NCBI GenBank assembly: GCA_003819755.1
Contig: RPQK01000288.1
Location: 1-8,770 of the forward strand
Length of the DNA: 8,770 nt
Direction of reading: 5' to 3'
Source of the DNA: Acidobacteriota bacterium
Lineage (GTDB): Bacteria > Acidobacteriota > UBA6911 > RPQK01
A model generated the notes under the pieces. That model was not told where the DNA came from. It ran no database searches and saw only the letters and a program-made list of their open reading frames with translations. How positions within the stretch are numbered: position 1 is the first letter of the stretch; every line of letters begins with the position of its first letter. The position numbers were made by a program, and so were the translations under genes. Below are positions 1 through 5,707 of the stretch, piece by piece.

Positions 1-7
1 GGTTCAG

Positions 8-49
8 GCCGACCCCGGGGGTCGGCTGCCGGACTCTGGAGAGTCCGGC
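8..49. repeat. Two tandem GC-rich perfect inverted repeats (REP-like)
   Basis: Two adjacent inverted repeats are separated by one base. The first has 9-nt arms (GCCGACCCC at 8-16, GGGGTCGGC at 18-26) around one centre base. The second has 10-nt arms (GCCGGACTCT at 28-37, AGAGTCCGGC at 40-49) around GG. They lie about 145 bp beyond the lpxB stop. Neither strand has a T-run just after the stems, so this does not look like a classical intrinsic terminator. Paired GC-rich hairpins between genes are typical of REP-type dispersed elements; that class assignment is inference because only one copy is in the window. Confidence 0.7.
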
Positions 50-193
50 CACGATAAAAGCCCCATTCACCGCGGCTGGTTGTACTGACTTCGAAAAAGT
101 AAATGGCATTGGGCGGGACGCCTGCGCTCCCAGGGCCCGCTCCTCGGCGAGCCGCTTCGCTTCGCGTCGTTCACGGCTCTGTGAAGAGGGCGC
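50..193. other. Non-coding stretch downstream of lpxB
   Basis: I find no convincing gene here. The plus-strand reading frame that crosses it continues antisense into lpxB and has no recognisable protein features. A loose inverted repeat, GAGCCG/CGGCTC (about 149-178), and a GC-rich segment around 109-131 are the only structure visible. The segment at 109-131 resembles intergenic repeats I recall from several high-GC environmental genomes, but that is memory and not a search. Confidence 0.4.
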
Positions 194-1411
194 TCATGCC
201 CGGCGCGAAACCTGGAGGCCCCGTGCCGCGCTTCGCTGCCCGACGGCCCGTTCCAGCAGCAACTCGGCCGCTTTCTGGGTGCTTTTGCCCTCACCCAGAA
301 GGGGACGCACGCGAGCGAGCTCGGACTGCATCCGACGGTACTTGACCGGGTCGCTCAGAAGCTCCTCGGCAGCCAGGGCGATCTTATCGGGGGAGGCTTC
401 CCCCTGATGCAACTCCGGCACAATCGGTCCCTGCAGGAGCAGGTTCGGGAGCGCGATATGGTCATACCGTATGACGCCGAGGAACTGGAGAGCCCGGACA
501 ACGCCGACCGTCGACCGGGAAAGGCGGTACACGATAACCATGGGAAGGCGGAAGAGAGCGGCTTCGAGCGTCGCCGTCCCTGACGCCAGCAGGACAAGAT
601 CGCTGACGGCCATCGAATCTCTGCTTCCATCGGTCAGCACAACCTGGCCGGCAAGCCCCTGCTTCCTGACCGCGTCTTCAATAAACGGCCTGAAACACTC
701 GTCTGCGACTGCCAAGACGAAAGTGAGTTGCGGTTGCCGCGTCAGGAGAAGCGACGCAGCGCTGAGAAGGATCGGCGCAAAAACCCCGACCTCATGCCGC
801 CGGCTTCCCGGAAGCAACGCGATAACCGTTCCAGAATCGTCGAGGCCCAGGCGTCTGCGCAGTTCGGAGCGGGCTTCGGGTCGGCGGGCAGCCGGGATCT
901 TGTCCCTCAGGTAGTGGCCGACAAAACTGACGTTGGCGCCCGCTTTGCCGTAAATCTCGACCTCGTCGGGAACTACTGCCAGGATTTCATCGTAGCTCCG
1001 GGCAATCGGCCGGGCGAGCGCGGCCCATAGCCAGACTTGCGGAGGCATATACGAAACCGTATAGATGCCCTGCCGACGAAACCAGCGGGCCAAAGGCACG
1101 TGGAAGCCTTCATAGCCGATGAGGACCGCGAGCTGCGGCCGTTCTCGTTTGACCGCCTGCCGTATCTTGAAAAAGGCCCGGAAAAGTCGCGGGATGAAAC
1201 GGAATACCTCAAACAGGCCTATCACCCCGAAATCAGTCGTGTTGACATCCAGGCTGACACCGGCGTCCGCCATCTTGTGGCCGCCGCACCCAAAAAGACG
1301 TACCCCCGGATACGCGCGCCGCAGCGCGGACGCAAGGTCGGCCCCGGCTATGTCGCCCGAGACTTCGGCCGTGCTCAGAAAAATACTCAGGCTTTTCCCC
1401 TCCGGTGACAT
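194..1411 (-). CDS. lpxB: Lipid-A-disaccharide synthase (LpxB, GT19), divergent
   Basis: LpxB transfers 2,3-diacylglucosamine from its UDP form onto lipid X to give the lipid A disaccharide on the inner face of the cytoplasmic membrane. The 405-aa length is normal to slightly long. Family landmarks are visible in order: TAEVSGD (14-20), the FGVIGLFEV segment (61-69), PPQVWLW (123-129), LLPGSRRHEV (199-208), LLASGTATLEAAL (274-286) and IALPNLL (319-325). The start follows GAGGAG three bases upstream. Several positions usually conserved are changed. The LID/GID motif before the QVW block reads LIGYEGFH, so the Asp is Gly99 and the final Asn is His. SPQVWAW reads PPQVWLW, and the usual PFE is PDE. 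It is therefore a clear family member with a divergent acceptor/catalytic region. It shares a 47-bp spacer with a divergent operon of related function. Confidence 0.93.
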   Translation of the reverse strand: MSPEGKSLSIFLSTAEVSGDIAGADLASALRRAYPGVRLFGCGGHKMADAGVSLDVNTTDFGVIGLFEVFRFIPRLFRAFFKIRQAVKRERPQLAVLIGYEGFHVPLARWFRRQGIYTVSYMPPQVWLWAALARPIARSYDEILAVVPDEVEIYGKAGANVSFVGHYLRDKIPAARRPEARSELRRRLGLDDSGTVIALLPGSRRHEVGVFAPILLSAASLLLTRQPQLTFVLAVADECFRPFIEDAVRKQGLAGQVVLTDGSRDSMAVSDLVLLASGTATLEAALFRLPMVIVYRLSRSTVGVVRALQFLGVIRYDHIALPNLLLQGPIVPELHQGEASPDKIALAAEELLSDPVKYRRMQSELARVRPLLGEGKSTQKAAELLLERAVGQRSAARGLQVSRRA

Positions 1412-1458
1412 GTGCTCCTCGCTCGCGCCCTGATACTATACCCGACCAGCGAGGAGGA
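1412..1458. promoter_or_regulatory. Shared divergent promoter spacer, lpxB / acyltransferase operon
   Basis: Only 47 bp separate the two start codons. The one AT-rich patch, TGATACTATA at 1431-1440, can be read as a -10 element both ways: TATAGT on the minus strand (five of six to TATAAT) and TACTAT with an upstream TG on the plus strand. I see no good -35 at normal spacing for either. Both genes have strong purine-rich Shine-Dalgarno sequences. If both promoters are here they overlap and could compete for polymerase. This is inference from short motifs. Confidence 0.35.
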
Positions 1459-2145
1459 ATGGCCGCTATCGAATTTTTTCTTCGGCTGATGTTTCGTCTC
1501 TACTGCGCCAGCCTGCGGGTGAAGGCCCTACTGCCGGACGGAACATTGATTCCGCTGCGCGAGCTCCCCTTCAGGAGAGTCATCTTCGCGCATCCCGAGC
1601 GGATAACGCTCGCCGTTCTGCCGGCTTCTCTTCTGGCCCCTTTTGTACTCCTGCTCGCGCCTGGCCGAGACGGGGACAGGGCGGAGATTTTTCTCAGGAG
1701 CGTCGGTTGTCGGCTCGTCCGCGCCTCCAGTCGACGGTCGGGAGCGACCGGTTTGAAACGACTCATAGATCTGCTCAGAAACCACGCCGGACCGGCCGCG
1801 CTCTCTGTCGATGGCCCGATCGGTCCGCCGGGAACGGCCAAACCAGGGATCATTTCTTGCGCCCTGCACACCGGCCGTCCGGTGGTTCCACTCGGTGCGG
1901 CGGCCACGCACCGGCTGGTATTCCGCCAATCGTGGTCGCAGATGTTTCTGCCGCTGCCCGGCTCCCGCGTGGTTATCGTGATTGACCAGGACTTTCCGGT
2001 GGTCCCTCCGCAGAGCCGGGAGGGAATTGAGAAGCTGACTGAACAACTCGTCGTCAGGCTGAAGCTGGCCCAAGAGAGGGCGGACAATGCCCTTTCTTTG
2101 GCGCGGGAATCAGCAGCAAACAGTTTGACAAGGTCGGACAGATGA
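1459..2145 (+). CDS. DUF374 / lysophospholipid acyltransferase-like protein
   Basis: About 228 aa, of the DUF374 branch of membrane-associated acyltransferases. Visible landmarks are VIFAHPERITLAVLP, in the position of the family's usual LWHxR block; GRDGDRAEIFLRSVGCRLVRAS, matching the family's RDGE followed by a glycine-arginine segment; LSVDGPIGPPGTAKPGII; and TGRPVVPLGAAA. Some DUF374 proteins are lipid A secondary acyltransferases (LpxJ of Helicobacter and Campylobacter), so with lpxB alongside this is a candidate lipid A acyltransferase; the substrate is not proved. The start is placed at ATG 1459, just after AGGAGG at 1452-1457. That spacing is unusually short, but the next upstream ATG (1405) would overlap the start of lpxB and the next downstream one (1489) has no Shine-Dalgarno. 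The stop overlaps the next gene (ATGA), so the two are probably translationally coupled. Confidence 0.85.
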   Translation: MAAIEFFLRLMFRLYCASLRVKALLPDGTLIPLRELPFRRVIFAHPERITLAVLPASLLAPFVLLLAPGRDGDRAEIFLRSVGCRLVRASSRRSGATGLKRLIDLLRNHAGPAALSVDGPIGPPGTAKPGIISCALHTGRPVVPLGAAATHRLVFRQSWSQMFLPLPGSRVVIVIDQDFPVVPPQSREGIEKLTEQLVVRLKLAQERADNALSLARESAANSLTRSDR

Positions 2146-3167
2146 AAAGCGTCCTGGTGATCAAGCTTTCGTCGGTCGGTGATGTGGTGATGGCGACGGC
2201 TGCGGTCAGCCATCTGAAGGCTGAGACCGGGGCCTCCATCACCTGGATAGTCGACGAGGGCATGGCCTCAATCCTCGACCATAATCCCCTGGTTGATCGA
2301 CTGTTACTCTATCCTCGGGATCCCTTTCACAAAGACTCCCGTACCGCCCTGAGCTTCACACGCCGATCTGCTGAACTCGTGCGAACGTTACTAAGTCGCG
2401 AGTACGATCTGGCGATTGATCTTCAGGGCCGCCCGCGCACCTACCTGCTTCTCCAGGCAGCGCGGGCAGGGCGCAAGATCGGGCGCGGCCTGTTTCCGCT
2501 TCTGCCCCAGACTGTCCGGCACCGACGGTCCGTCCAGCGGCATGCGGTCCTTGCCTGCTTTGAGACACTTGATCTCCTCGGCCTTCCGCGCCCTGCCGAG
2601 CCTCGACTGTTCCTACCTTCAACGCGGGAGGATTGTTCAAAAGTCGGCCAACTCCTCACCTCGCTGGGGACTGCTCGCGGTCGGTACGCTGTCATTCTTC
2701 CCGCGACCACCTGGCGTTCGAAAACCTGGCCCGCGGAACATTGGACAAAGACTGCGGATTGGCTGATAGGTCAGGGGCTGGACGTAATCCTGCTTGGCTC
2801 ATCCCGAGATCTCGAGATCACCGAGCGGATCCGCGGGAATGTCAAGAAGCCGGGGCGACTATTCCCGCTACTCGGCTGCCTGAACCTCCGCGAGCTCCTT
2901 CCCTTGTTTCAAGGGGCGCGTCTGGTTCTCGGCGGGGATACCGGTCCTGTACACATCGCCGCTGCGACAGAGGTTCCGATTGTCGCGCTGTATGGGGCGA
3001 GTGATCCGCTACGGACCGGACCCTGGCCTCCGGGAAGGGCACTCACCCTGACGGCGCCCGGCTGCCGGGCTTGCCGGCTTCCCCAATGCCGACGGAAATG
3101 TATGCCTCGGCTTCTGCCTGACCAGGTGATTGCTGCCGTAGAGGGGCTCGGCATCTGCACGAAGTGA
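2142..3167 (+). CDS. Glycosyltransferase family 9 (heptosyltransferase-like)
   Basis: A 341-aa protein with both halves of the GT9 (WaaC/WaaF-type) GT-B fold. The N-terminal half opens with VIKLSSVGDVVMATAAV (6-22) and has the AIDLQG motif (91-96). The C-terminal half has ILPATTWRSKTWPAEHW (185-201), the nucleotide-sugar signature GGDTGPVHIAAA (264-275) and ALYGASDP (282-289). Near the end four cysteines (308, 311, 316, 320) form a CxxC-x4-C-x3-C cluster like that in many family members. These enzymes add ADP-heptose or related sugars to the LPS inner core on the cytoplasmic side. The donor and position cannot be told from sequence alone, so no symbol is given. It begins within the stop of the acyltransferase gene (ATGA), and no terminator precedes it, so it is the second gene of the same transcript. 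Confidence 0.92.
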   Translation: MKSVLVIKLSSVGDVVMATAAVSHLKAETGASITWIVDEGMASILDHNPLVDRLLLYPRDPFHKDSRTALSFTRRSAELVRTLLSREYDLAIDLQGRPRTYLLLQAARAGRKIGRGLFPLLPQTVRHRRSVQRHAVLACFETLDLLGLPRPAEPRLFLPSTREDCSKVGQLLTSLGTARGRYAVILPATTWRSKTWPAEHWTKTADWLIGQGLDVILLGSSRDLEITERIRGNVKKPGRLFPLLGCLNLRELLPLFQGARLVLGGDTGPVHIAAATEVPIVALYGASDPLRTGPWPPGRALTLTAPGCRACRLPQCRRKCMPRLLPDQVIAAVEGLGICTK

Positions 3168-3193
3168 AAAGACATCAATGACCACAAGGTCCT

Positions 3194-3223
3194 CAAGGAC
3201 GGTCCCGATCTCTGGCGTCCTTG
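3194..3223. repeat. Inverted repeat after the GT9 gene
   Basis: CAAGGACG (3194-3201) pairs perfectly with CGTCCTTG (3216-3223) around a 14-nt loop. CCT at 3191-3193 can extend the stem with AGG at 3232-3234 across a bulge. It lies 26 bp after the GT9 stop. No T-run follows, so if it ends transcription it is not by the classical intrinsic mechanism. It may instead be an mRNA 3'-end or leader structure. Confidence 0.5.
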
Positions 3224-3268
3224 CGGCTTTGAGGTCCCGGGGGGTCCTTTCTCTCTTGCCAACCGATT

Positions 3269-3294
3269 GTCTGCGGTGCATCATCACCGCAGAT
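3269..3294. repeat. Strong hairpin upstream of the PDZ gene
   Basis: TCTGCGGTG (3270-3278) and CACCGCAGA (3285-3293) form a perfect 9-bp stem with a 6-nt CATCAT loop, extendable by one G-U pair. Only TTTC follows on the plus strand, so it is at best a weak terminator for the upstream operon. It ends 32 bp before the start of the PDZ gene and could sit in that gene's mRNA leader. No promoter with good -35 and -10 elements is evident between it and the start. Confidence 0.55.
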
Positions 3295-3325
3295 TTCACG
3301 AAGAACTGGCGAGGGGAATCCGAAT

Positions 3326-4963
3326 ATGTCAGTACTGGCAATCGCTTTCGCTGTGTTTTCAGGTGCTCTTATGTTTGACTCTGATGCCTTTCCACCCCCC
3401 ATACCGAGCGCTCAGCAGGCTCCGCAAGGTGGGTACCTGGGCGTATTCGTCGAACTAAGCCCTGAAGGACGGGGTGTTGTGGTCGTGGACGTGGCGGAGA
3501 ACTCGCCCGCCATGCGCAACGGCCTGCAAGTGGGGGATGTTGTTCTCGGTGTCGGTGGCCGGATGGTCAAGACTCCTGAAGATCTGACACAGACGATCGC
3601 AGCCATGCCTCCAGGCGCAACGGTCGTGCTTCACATCCTGCGTGACAACCGGCAACGGGACATCGCCGCTCGCCTCACGACCCGACCGACCGACTTCCCA
3701 ACGGCGCCCCCTGGGGCAGGAGCTCCTCCGTCGCCCTATGGGACGACTCCGCCGCGTGGGGCAACGCCTCCCCCGCCTTACGGGGGGACTCCTCCCGCAC
3801 CTTATGGCACAACTCCCCAGCGTGGGGCAACGCCTCCCCCGCCGCCCAGGGGCAGCACGAACACCGGCATTCCTCCCATACCAGGACAGGGGCCGGTTTC
3901 GCCTGTTCCCACGGGGAAACTGGCGTTCAGGCCGACCAGCGTCGTCGATCACGAGTTGACCCGCCTGAATGCCTACACCTTCCTGTCCCCCGTCGGGTGG
4001 CAGGTGTCATCGCGTATCGTCTGGCGCAACATTCCGACCGACCCGGCCGCCCCCTACATCCGTGTTGTGAATCCGACGGACGGGGCGGAAATCGGTATCT
4101 TGCCCAACCTGAGCTTCTCCTGGGGACCCGCCATCCAGATGTTCTTCCGTCAAGGCGACAACTACATGGGATCCGAGGTTCATCCGGTTGTAATCGACCC
4201 GATACAGTTCATCCGGACTGTGCTCGTCCCGAGACAGCACCCTCATTTACAGCAAGCGCAGGTGGTTCAGTCGGAGAACCTGCCACGTTTGGCTGAGGCG
4301 ATAGCAGCAAAGTACCCGGGTGTCACTAACACGGGACAGATTAATGCGGGGCGGGTGCGTTTTGAGTACCAGGAGGGCGGTCGGCCGATGGAAACCGACA
4401 TCTACGCGGTCGTCTTCGCCGTAACCCTGCAGCTCAGCACTTCATCCAGCATTTATTGGGGAACCGAGGAGAACCGTTACGTAAAGGCGCCCAAGGGAAA
4501 GCTGGACCAGCTCTATCCTGTCTTTCAAACCGTCTCCTATTCGTTTCGACCGACCCTTGAATTCTTCAACCGGCGGCAACAGCTTGTCGACATGTTCGTA
4601 CAGATGGACGCGCAGCGCGGGCGGCAGGCGGTTGAGGCGGCAATGAACTCGGCCCGGGACAATCCGGTGCTGGCCTTGAGCAAGTACATAGCGCGAACGA
4701 ATGACTCCGTGTCCGCCGGAATCCGGCAGTCGTACGAGTACAAGAGCTCGGTCAATGACAGGGTCAACCAGAACTGGTCCTACCGTACCAGGGGGGTTGA
4801 CGGTTACACGAACCCCTGGACTGGCTATCAAACACAACTCCCGGCAGGATACCGGGAGGCTTGGGTCGCTGCGAACGGGGAATACGTTTTGTCGAACGAT
4901 CCGGGGTACGATCCGAACGTGGGATCGACCATCACGTACCAGCGGATGCCGAAACAGCAGTAA
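3326..4963 (+). CDS. PDZ-domain protein with proline-rich linker, unknown C-terminal region
   Basis: A 545-aa protein in four parts. Residues 1-21 form a hydrophobic, probable signal segment that lacks the usual N-terminal Lys/Arg. Residues 36-118 are a PDZ domain with the peptide-binding loop GYLGV, VAENSPAMRNGLQVGDVVLGVGG and a closing VVLHILRD strand. Residues 122-195 are a Pro/Gly/Thr-rich linker with two 22-aa repeats. Residues 196-545 are a large region I do not recognise by name. It ends with an aromatic/glycine-rich motif, LPAGYREAWVAANGEYVLS (505-523), followed by DPGYDPN (525-531), recalling C-terminal motifs of uncharacterised acidobacterial and proteobacterial proteins. No protease catalytic triad is visible, so the PDZ domain is probably for binding, not proteolysis. 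The start has GAGGGGA eight bases upstream. Most likely periplasmic or envelope-located. It runs tail-to-tail into the next gene. Confidence 0.85.
   Translation: MSVLAIAFAVFSGALMFDSDAFPPPIPSAQQAPQGGYLGVFVELSPEGRGVVVVDVAENSPAMRNGLQVGDVVLGVGGRMVKTPEDLTQTIAAMPPGATVVLHILRDNRQRDIAARLTTRPTDFPTAPPGAGAPPSPYGTTPPRGATPPPPYGGTPPAPYGTTPQRGATPPPPPRGSTNTGIPPIPGQGPVSPVPTGKLAFRPTSVVDHELTRLNAYTFLSPVGWQVSSRIVWRNIPTDPAAPYIRVVNPTDGAEIGILPNLSFSWGPAIQMFFRQGDNYMGSEVHPVVIDPIQFIRTVLVPRQHPHLQQAQVVQSENLPRLAEAIAAKYPGVTNTGQINAGRVRFEYQEGGRPMETDIYAVVFAVTLQLSTSSSIYWGTEENRYVKAPKGKLDQLYPVFQTVSYSFRPTLEFFNRRQQLVDMFVQMDAQRGRQAVEAAMNSARDNPVLALSKYIARTNDSVSAGIRQSYEYKSSVNDRVNQNWSYRTRGVDGYTNPWTGYQTQLPAGYREAWVAANGEYVLSNDPGYDPNVGSTITYQRMPKQQ
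3734..3865 (+). repeat. Two 66-bp imperfect tandem repeats in the PDZ linker
   Basis: Two in-frame 66-bp units (3734-3799 and 3800-3865) encode residues 137-158 and 159-180. Each begins PYGTTP followed by an RGATPPPP core. A 24-bp block is identical in both (3754-3777 and 3820-3843), so the duplication looks fairly recent, or conversion has kept it uniform. Units of 22 codons can change in number without shifting frame, so linker length could vary among relatives. Confidence 0.8.
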
Positions 4964-4973
4964 CCGGAGGTCG

Positions 4974-5507
4974 TTACTCCTCGAAGTACTTCGGGAGGTC
5001 GGGGACGGGGTCCCAGTAGATGTCCTGGCCGGTACCCGGCGGGACCGTTCCCGGTTGACGGATCATCCCCGGCGTGCCCGGATTTCCGGGTTGCGGATAT
5101 GGGGACCAGCCCGGGCTCGGCTGTGATCCCGGTTGTGGGTAGCCGGCAGGACCCATCTGACCCGGCTGTTGCGCCATGGCGCCGGAGGTTGCGCCCGGAA
5201 TCGCTCCGGGAATGGCTCCCTGCATAGTCCCGGGCATTCCCGCCGTCATTCCGCCCGGCATCCCGGGTCCGGCCATTTGAGGGCTTCCTGCCATCGCCGG
5301 CGGGGCGGGGTACTGAGCGTTCGGGTAAGTGGCAGTGATGGACCCGCGGAGGAGGAGGAAGGCCCCAATGGCTACCACCACAACGAATACCGGCACCAGC
5401 ACGAGGCCGGCGATCAGGGCGTACAGCCAATACCGGCGCTTCTTCTCTTCGGGTCGTGGGTTGAGTTCTTCAGCTTGCATCGCGCGAATCACGTAGTTGT
5501 TTGACAT
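4974..5507 (-). CDS. Single-pass membrane protein with Pro/Gly/Met-rich tail, unknown function
   Basis: A 177-aa protein of no family I recognise. Residues 1-26 are charged and polar and end in EEKKRR. Residues 27-53 are one long hydrophobic helix (YWLYALIAGLVLVPVFVVVV, then AIGAFLLLRG). Residues 54-160 are low-complexity, rich in Pro, Gly, Ala, Met and Gln, with glycines often four residues apart (GAIPGAIPGATSG). The last 17 residues, QDIYWDPVPDLPKYFEE, are acidic and aromatic and stand out from the tail. By the positive-inside rule the N-terminus is cytoplasmic and the tail faces the periplasm. AAAGGA lies about seven bases before the start ATG. The reading frame keeps biased composition and a clean membrane helix, and no longer-supported gene overlaps it. 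It converges on the PDZ gene with 10 bp between stops, so a shared envelope role is possible but unproved. Confidence 0.75.
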   Translation of the reverse strand: MSNNYVIRAMQAEELNPRPEEKKRRYWLYALIAGLVLVPVFVVVVAIGAFLLLRGSITATYPNAQYPAPPAMAGSPQMAGPGMPGGMTAGMPGTMQGAIPGAIPGATSGAMAQQPGQMGPAGYPQPGSQPSPGWSPYPQPGNPGTPGMIRQPGTVPPGTGQDIYWDPVPDLPKYFEE

Positions 5508-5593
5508 ATCGTTTTCCTTTCCGTGCCTCTATCCCTAATCGCGCAAACTGAAACAAGAATCGCTCATACCGAAAAACCGTCTACGAAAAGCGA

Positions 5594-5607
5594 AGTTGCC
5601 GGCAACT
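5594..5607. promoter_or_regulatory. Perfect 14-bp palindrome, possible operator
   Basis: AGTTGCCGGCAACT reads the same on both strands and lies near the middle of the divergent spacer, about 86 bp from the minus-strand start and 100 bp from the plus-strand start. A symmetric site in such a place is a plausible binding site for a dimeric regulator acting on both genes. No regulator gene is nearby, and a palindrome of this length can occur by chance at low frequency. Confidence 0.4.
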
Positions 5608-5629
5608 CCGATTCTTCACACCTCCGTAC

Positions 5630-5673
5630 AGCACGGATAGAGCCTTTCGGCGGCAGGAGCGAAGCCCCGTGCT
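5630..5673. repeat. 7-bp inverted repeat flanking a 30-nt loop
   Basis: AGCACGG (5630-5636) and CCGTGCT (5667-5673) are perfect complements around a 30-nt interior. The right arm runs directly into the possible -10 of the hydrolase gene. It may be a leader hairpin or an operator pair; it is short enough to be accidental. Confidence 0.3.
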
Positions 5674-5707
5674 AAACTGCTTTTCATCCGAGTTCTAAGG
5701 AGTCTGT

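Larger units (their letters stand above)
5508..5707. promoter_or_regulatory. Divergent promoter spacer, membrane protein / secreted hydrolase
   Basis: This 200-bp region separates two genes transcribed outward and must hold both promoters. On the plus strand, TAAACT (5673-5678) is a possible -10 for the hydrolase gene, with no clear -35. Inverted repeats lie at 5594-5607 and 5630-5673. I find no small gene in it. Confidence 0.45.

Noticed and set aside
2..14. A 13-bp match between 2-14 and a stretch near 3925-3937
   Set aside because: One shared 13-mer in a window of this size and GC content is expected by chance and the flanks do not match.
471..914. A 147-codon plus-strand open frame inside lpxB
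   Set aside because: It lies antisense to a strongly recognisable gene, is rich in Arg/Ser as expected for a GC-rich shadow frame, and has no domain or Shine-Dalgarno.
1500..2213. A 237-codon minus-strand open frame opposite the acyltransferase gene
   Set aside because: The plus strand has a DUF374 protein with family motifs and an ATGA overlap with its neighbour; the reverse frame has no recognisable features.
4950..4985. A terminator between the PDZ gene and the membrane protein gene
   Set aside because: Only a 4-bp stem (GGAG/CTCC) with no T-run is present in the 10-bp gap and its edges.
4974..5025. The C-terminus of the membrane protein as a ligand for the neighbouring PDZ domain
   Set aside because: It ends YFEE, whereas PDZ ligands normally end in a hydrophobic residue; no basis to claim direct binding by that mode.
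5022..5348. Glycine-rich tail of the small membrane protein as a collagen-like domain
   Set aside because: Glycines are mostly spaced by four or irregularly, not every third residue, so a collagen triple helix is not supported.
4828..5430. A 200-codon minus-strand open frame crossing the end of the PDZ gene
   Set aside because: It overlaps both the PDZ gene and, on the same strand, the membrane protein, which has a better start, a clean membrane helix and a fitting stop; this frame is Arg/Gly/Pro-rich noise.
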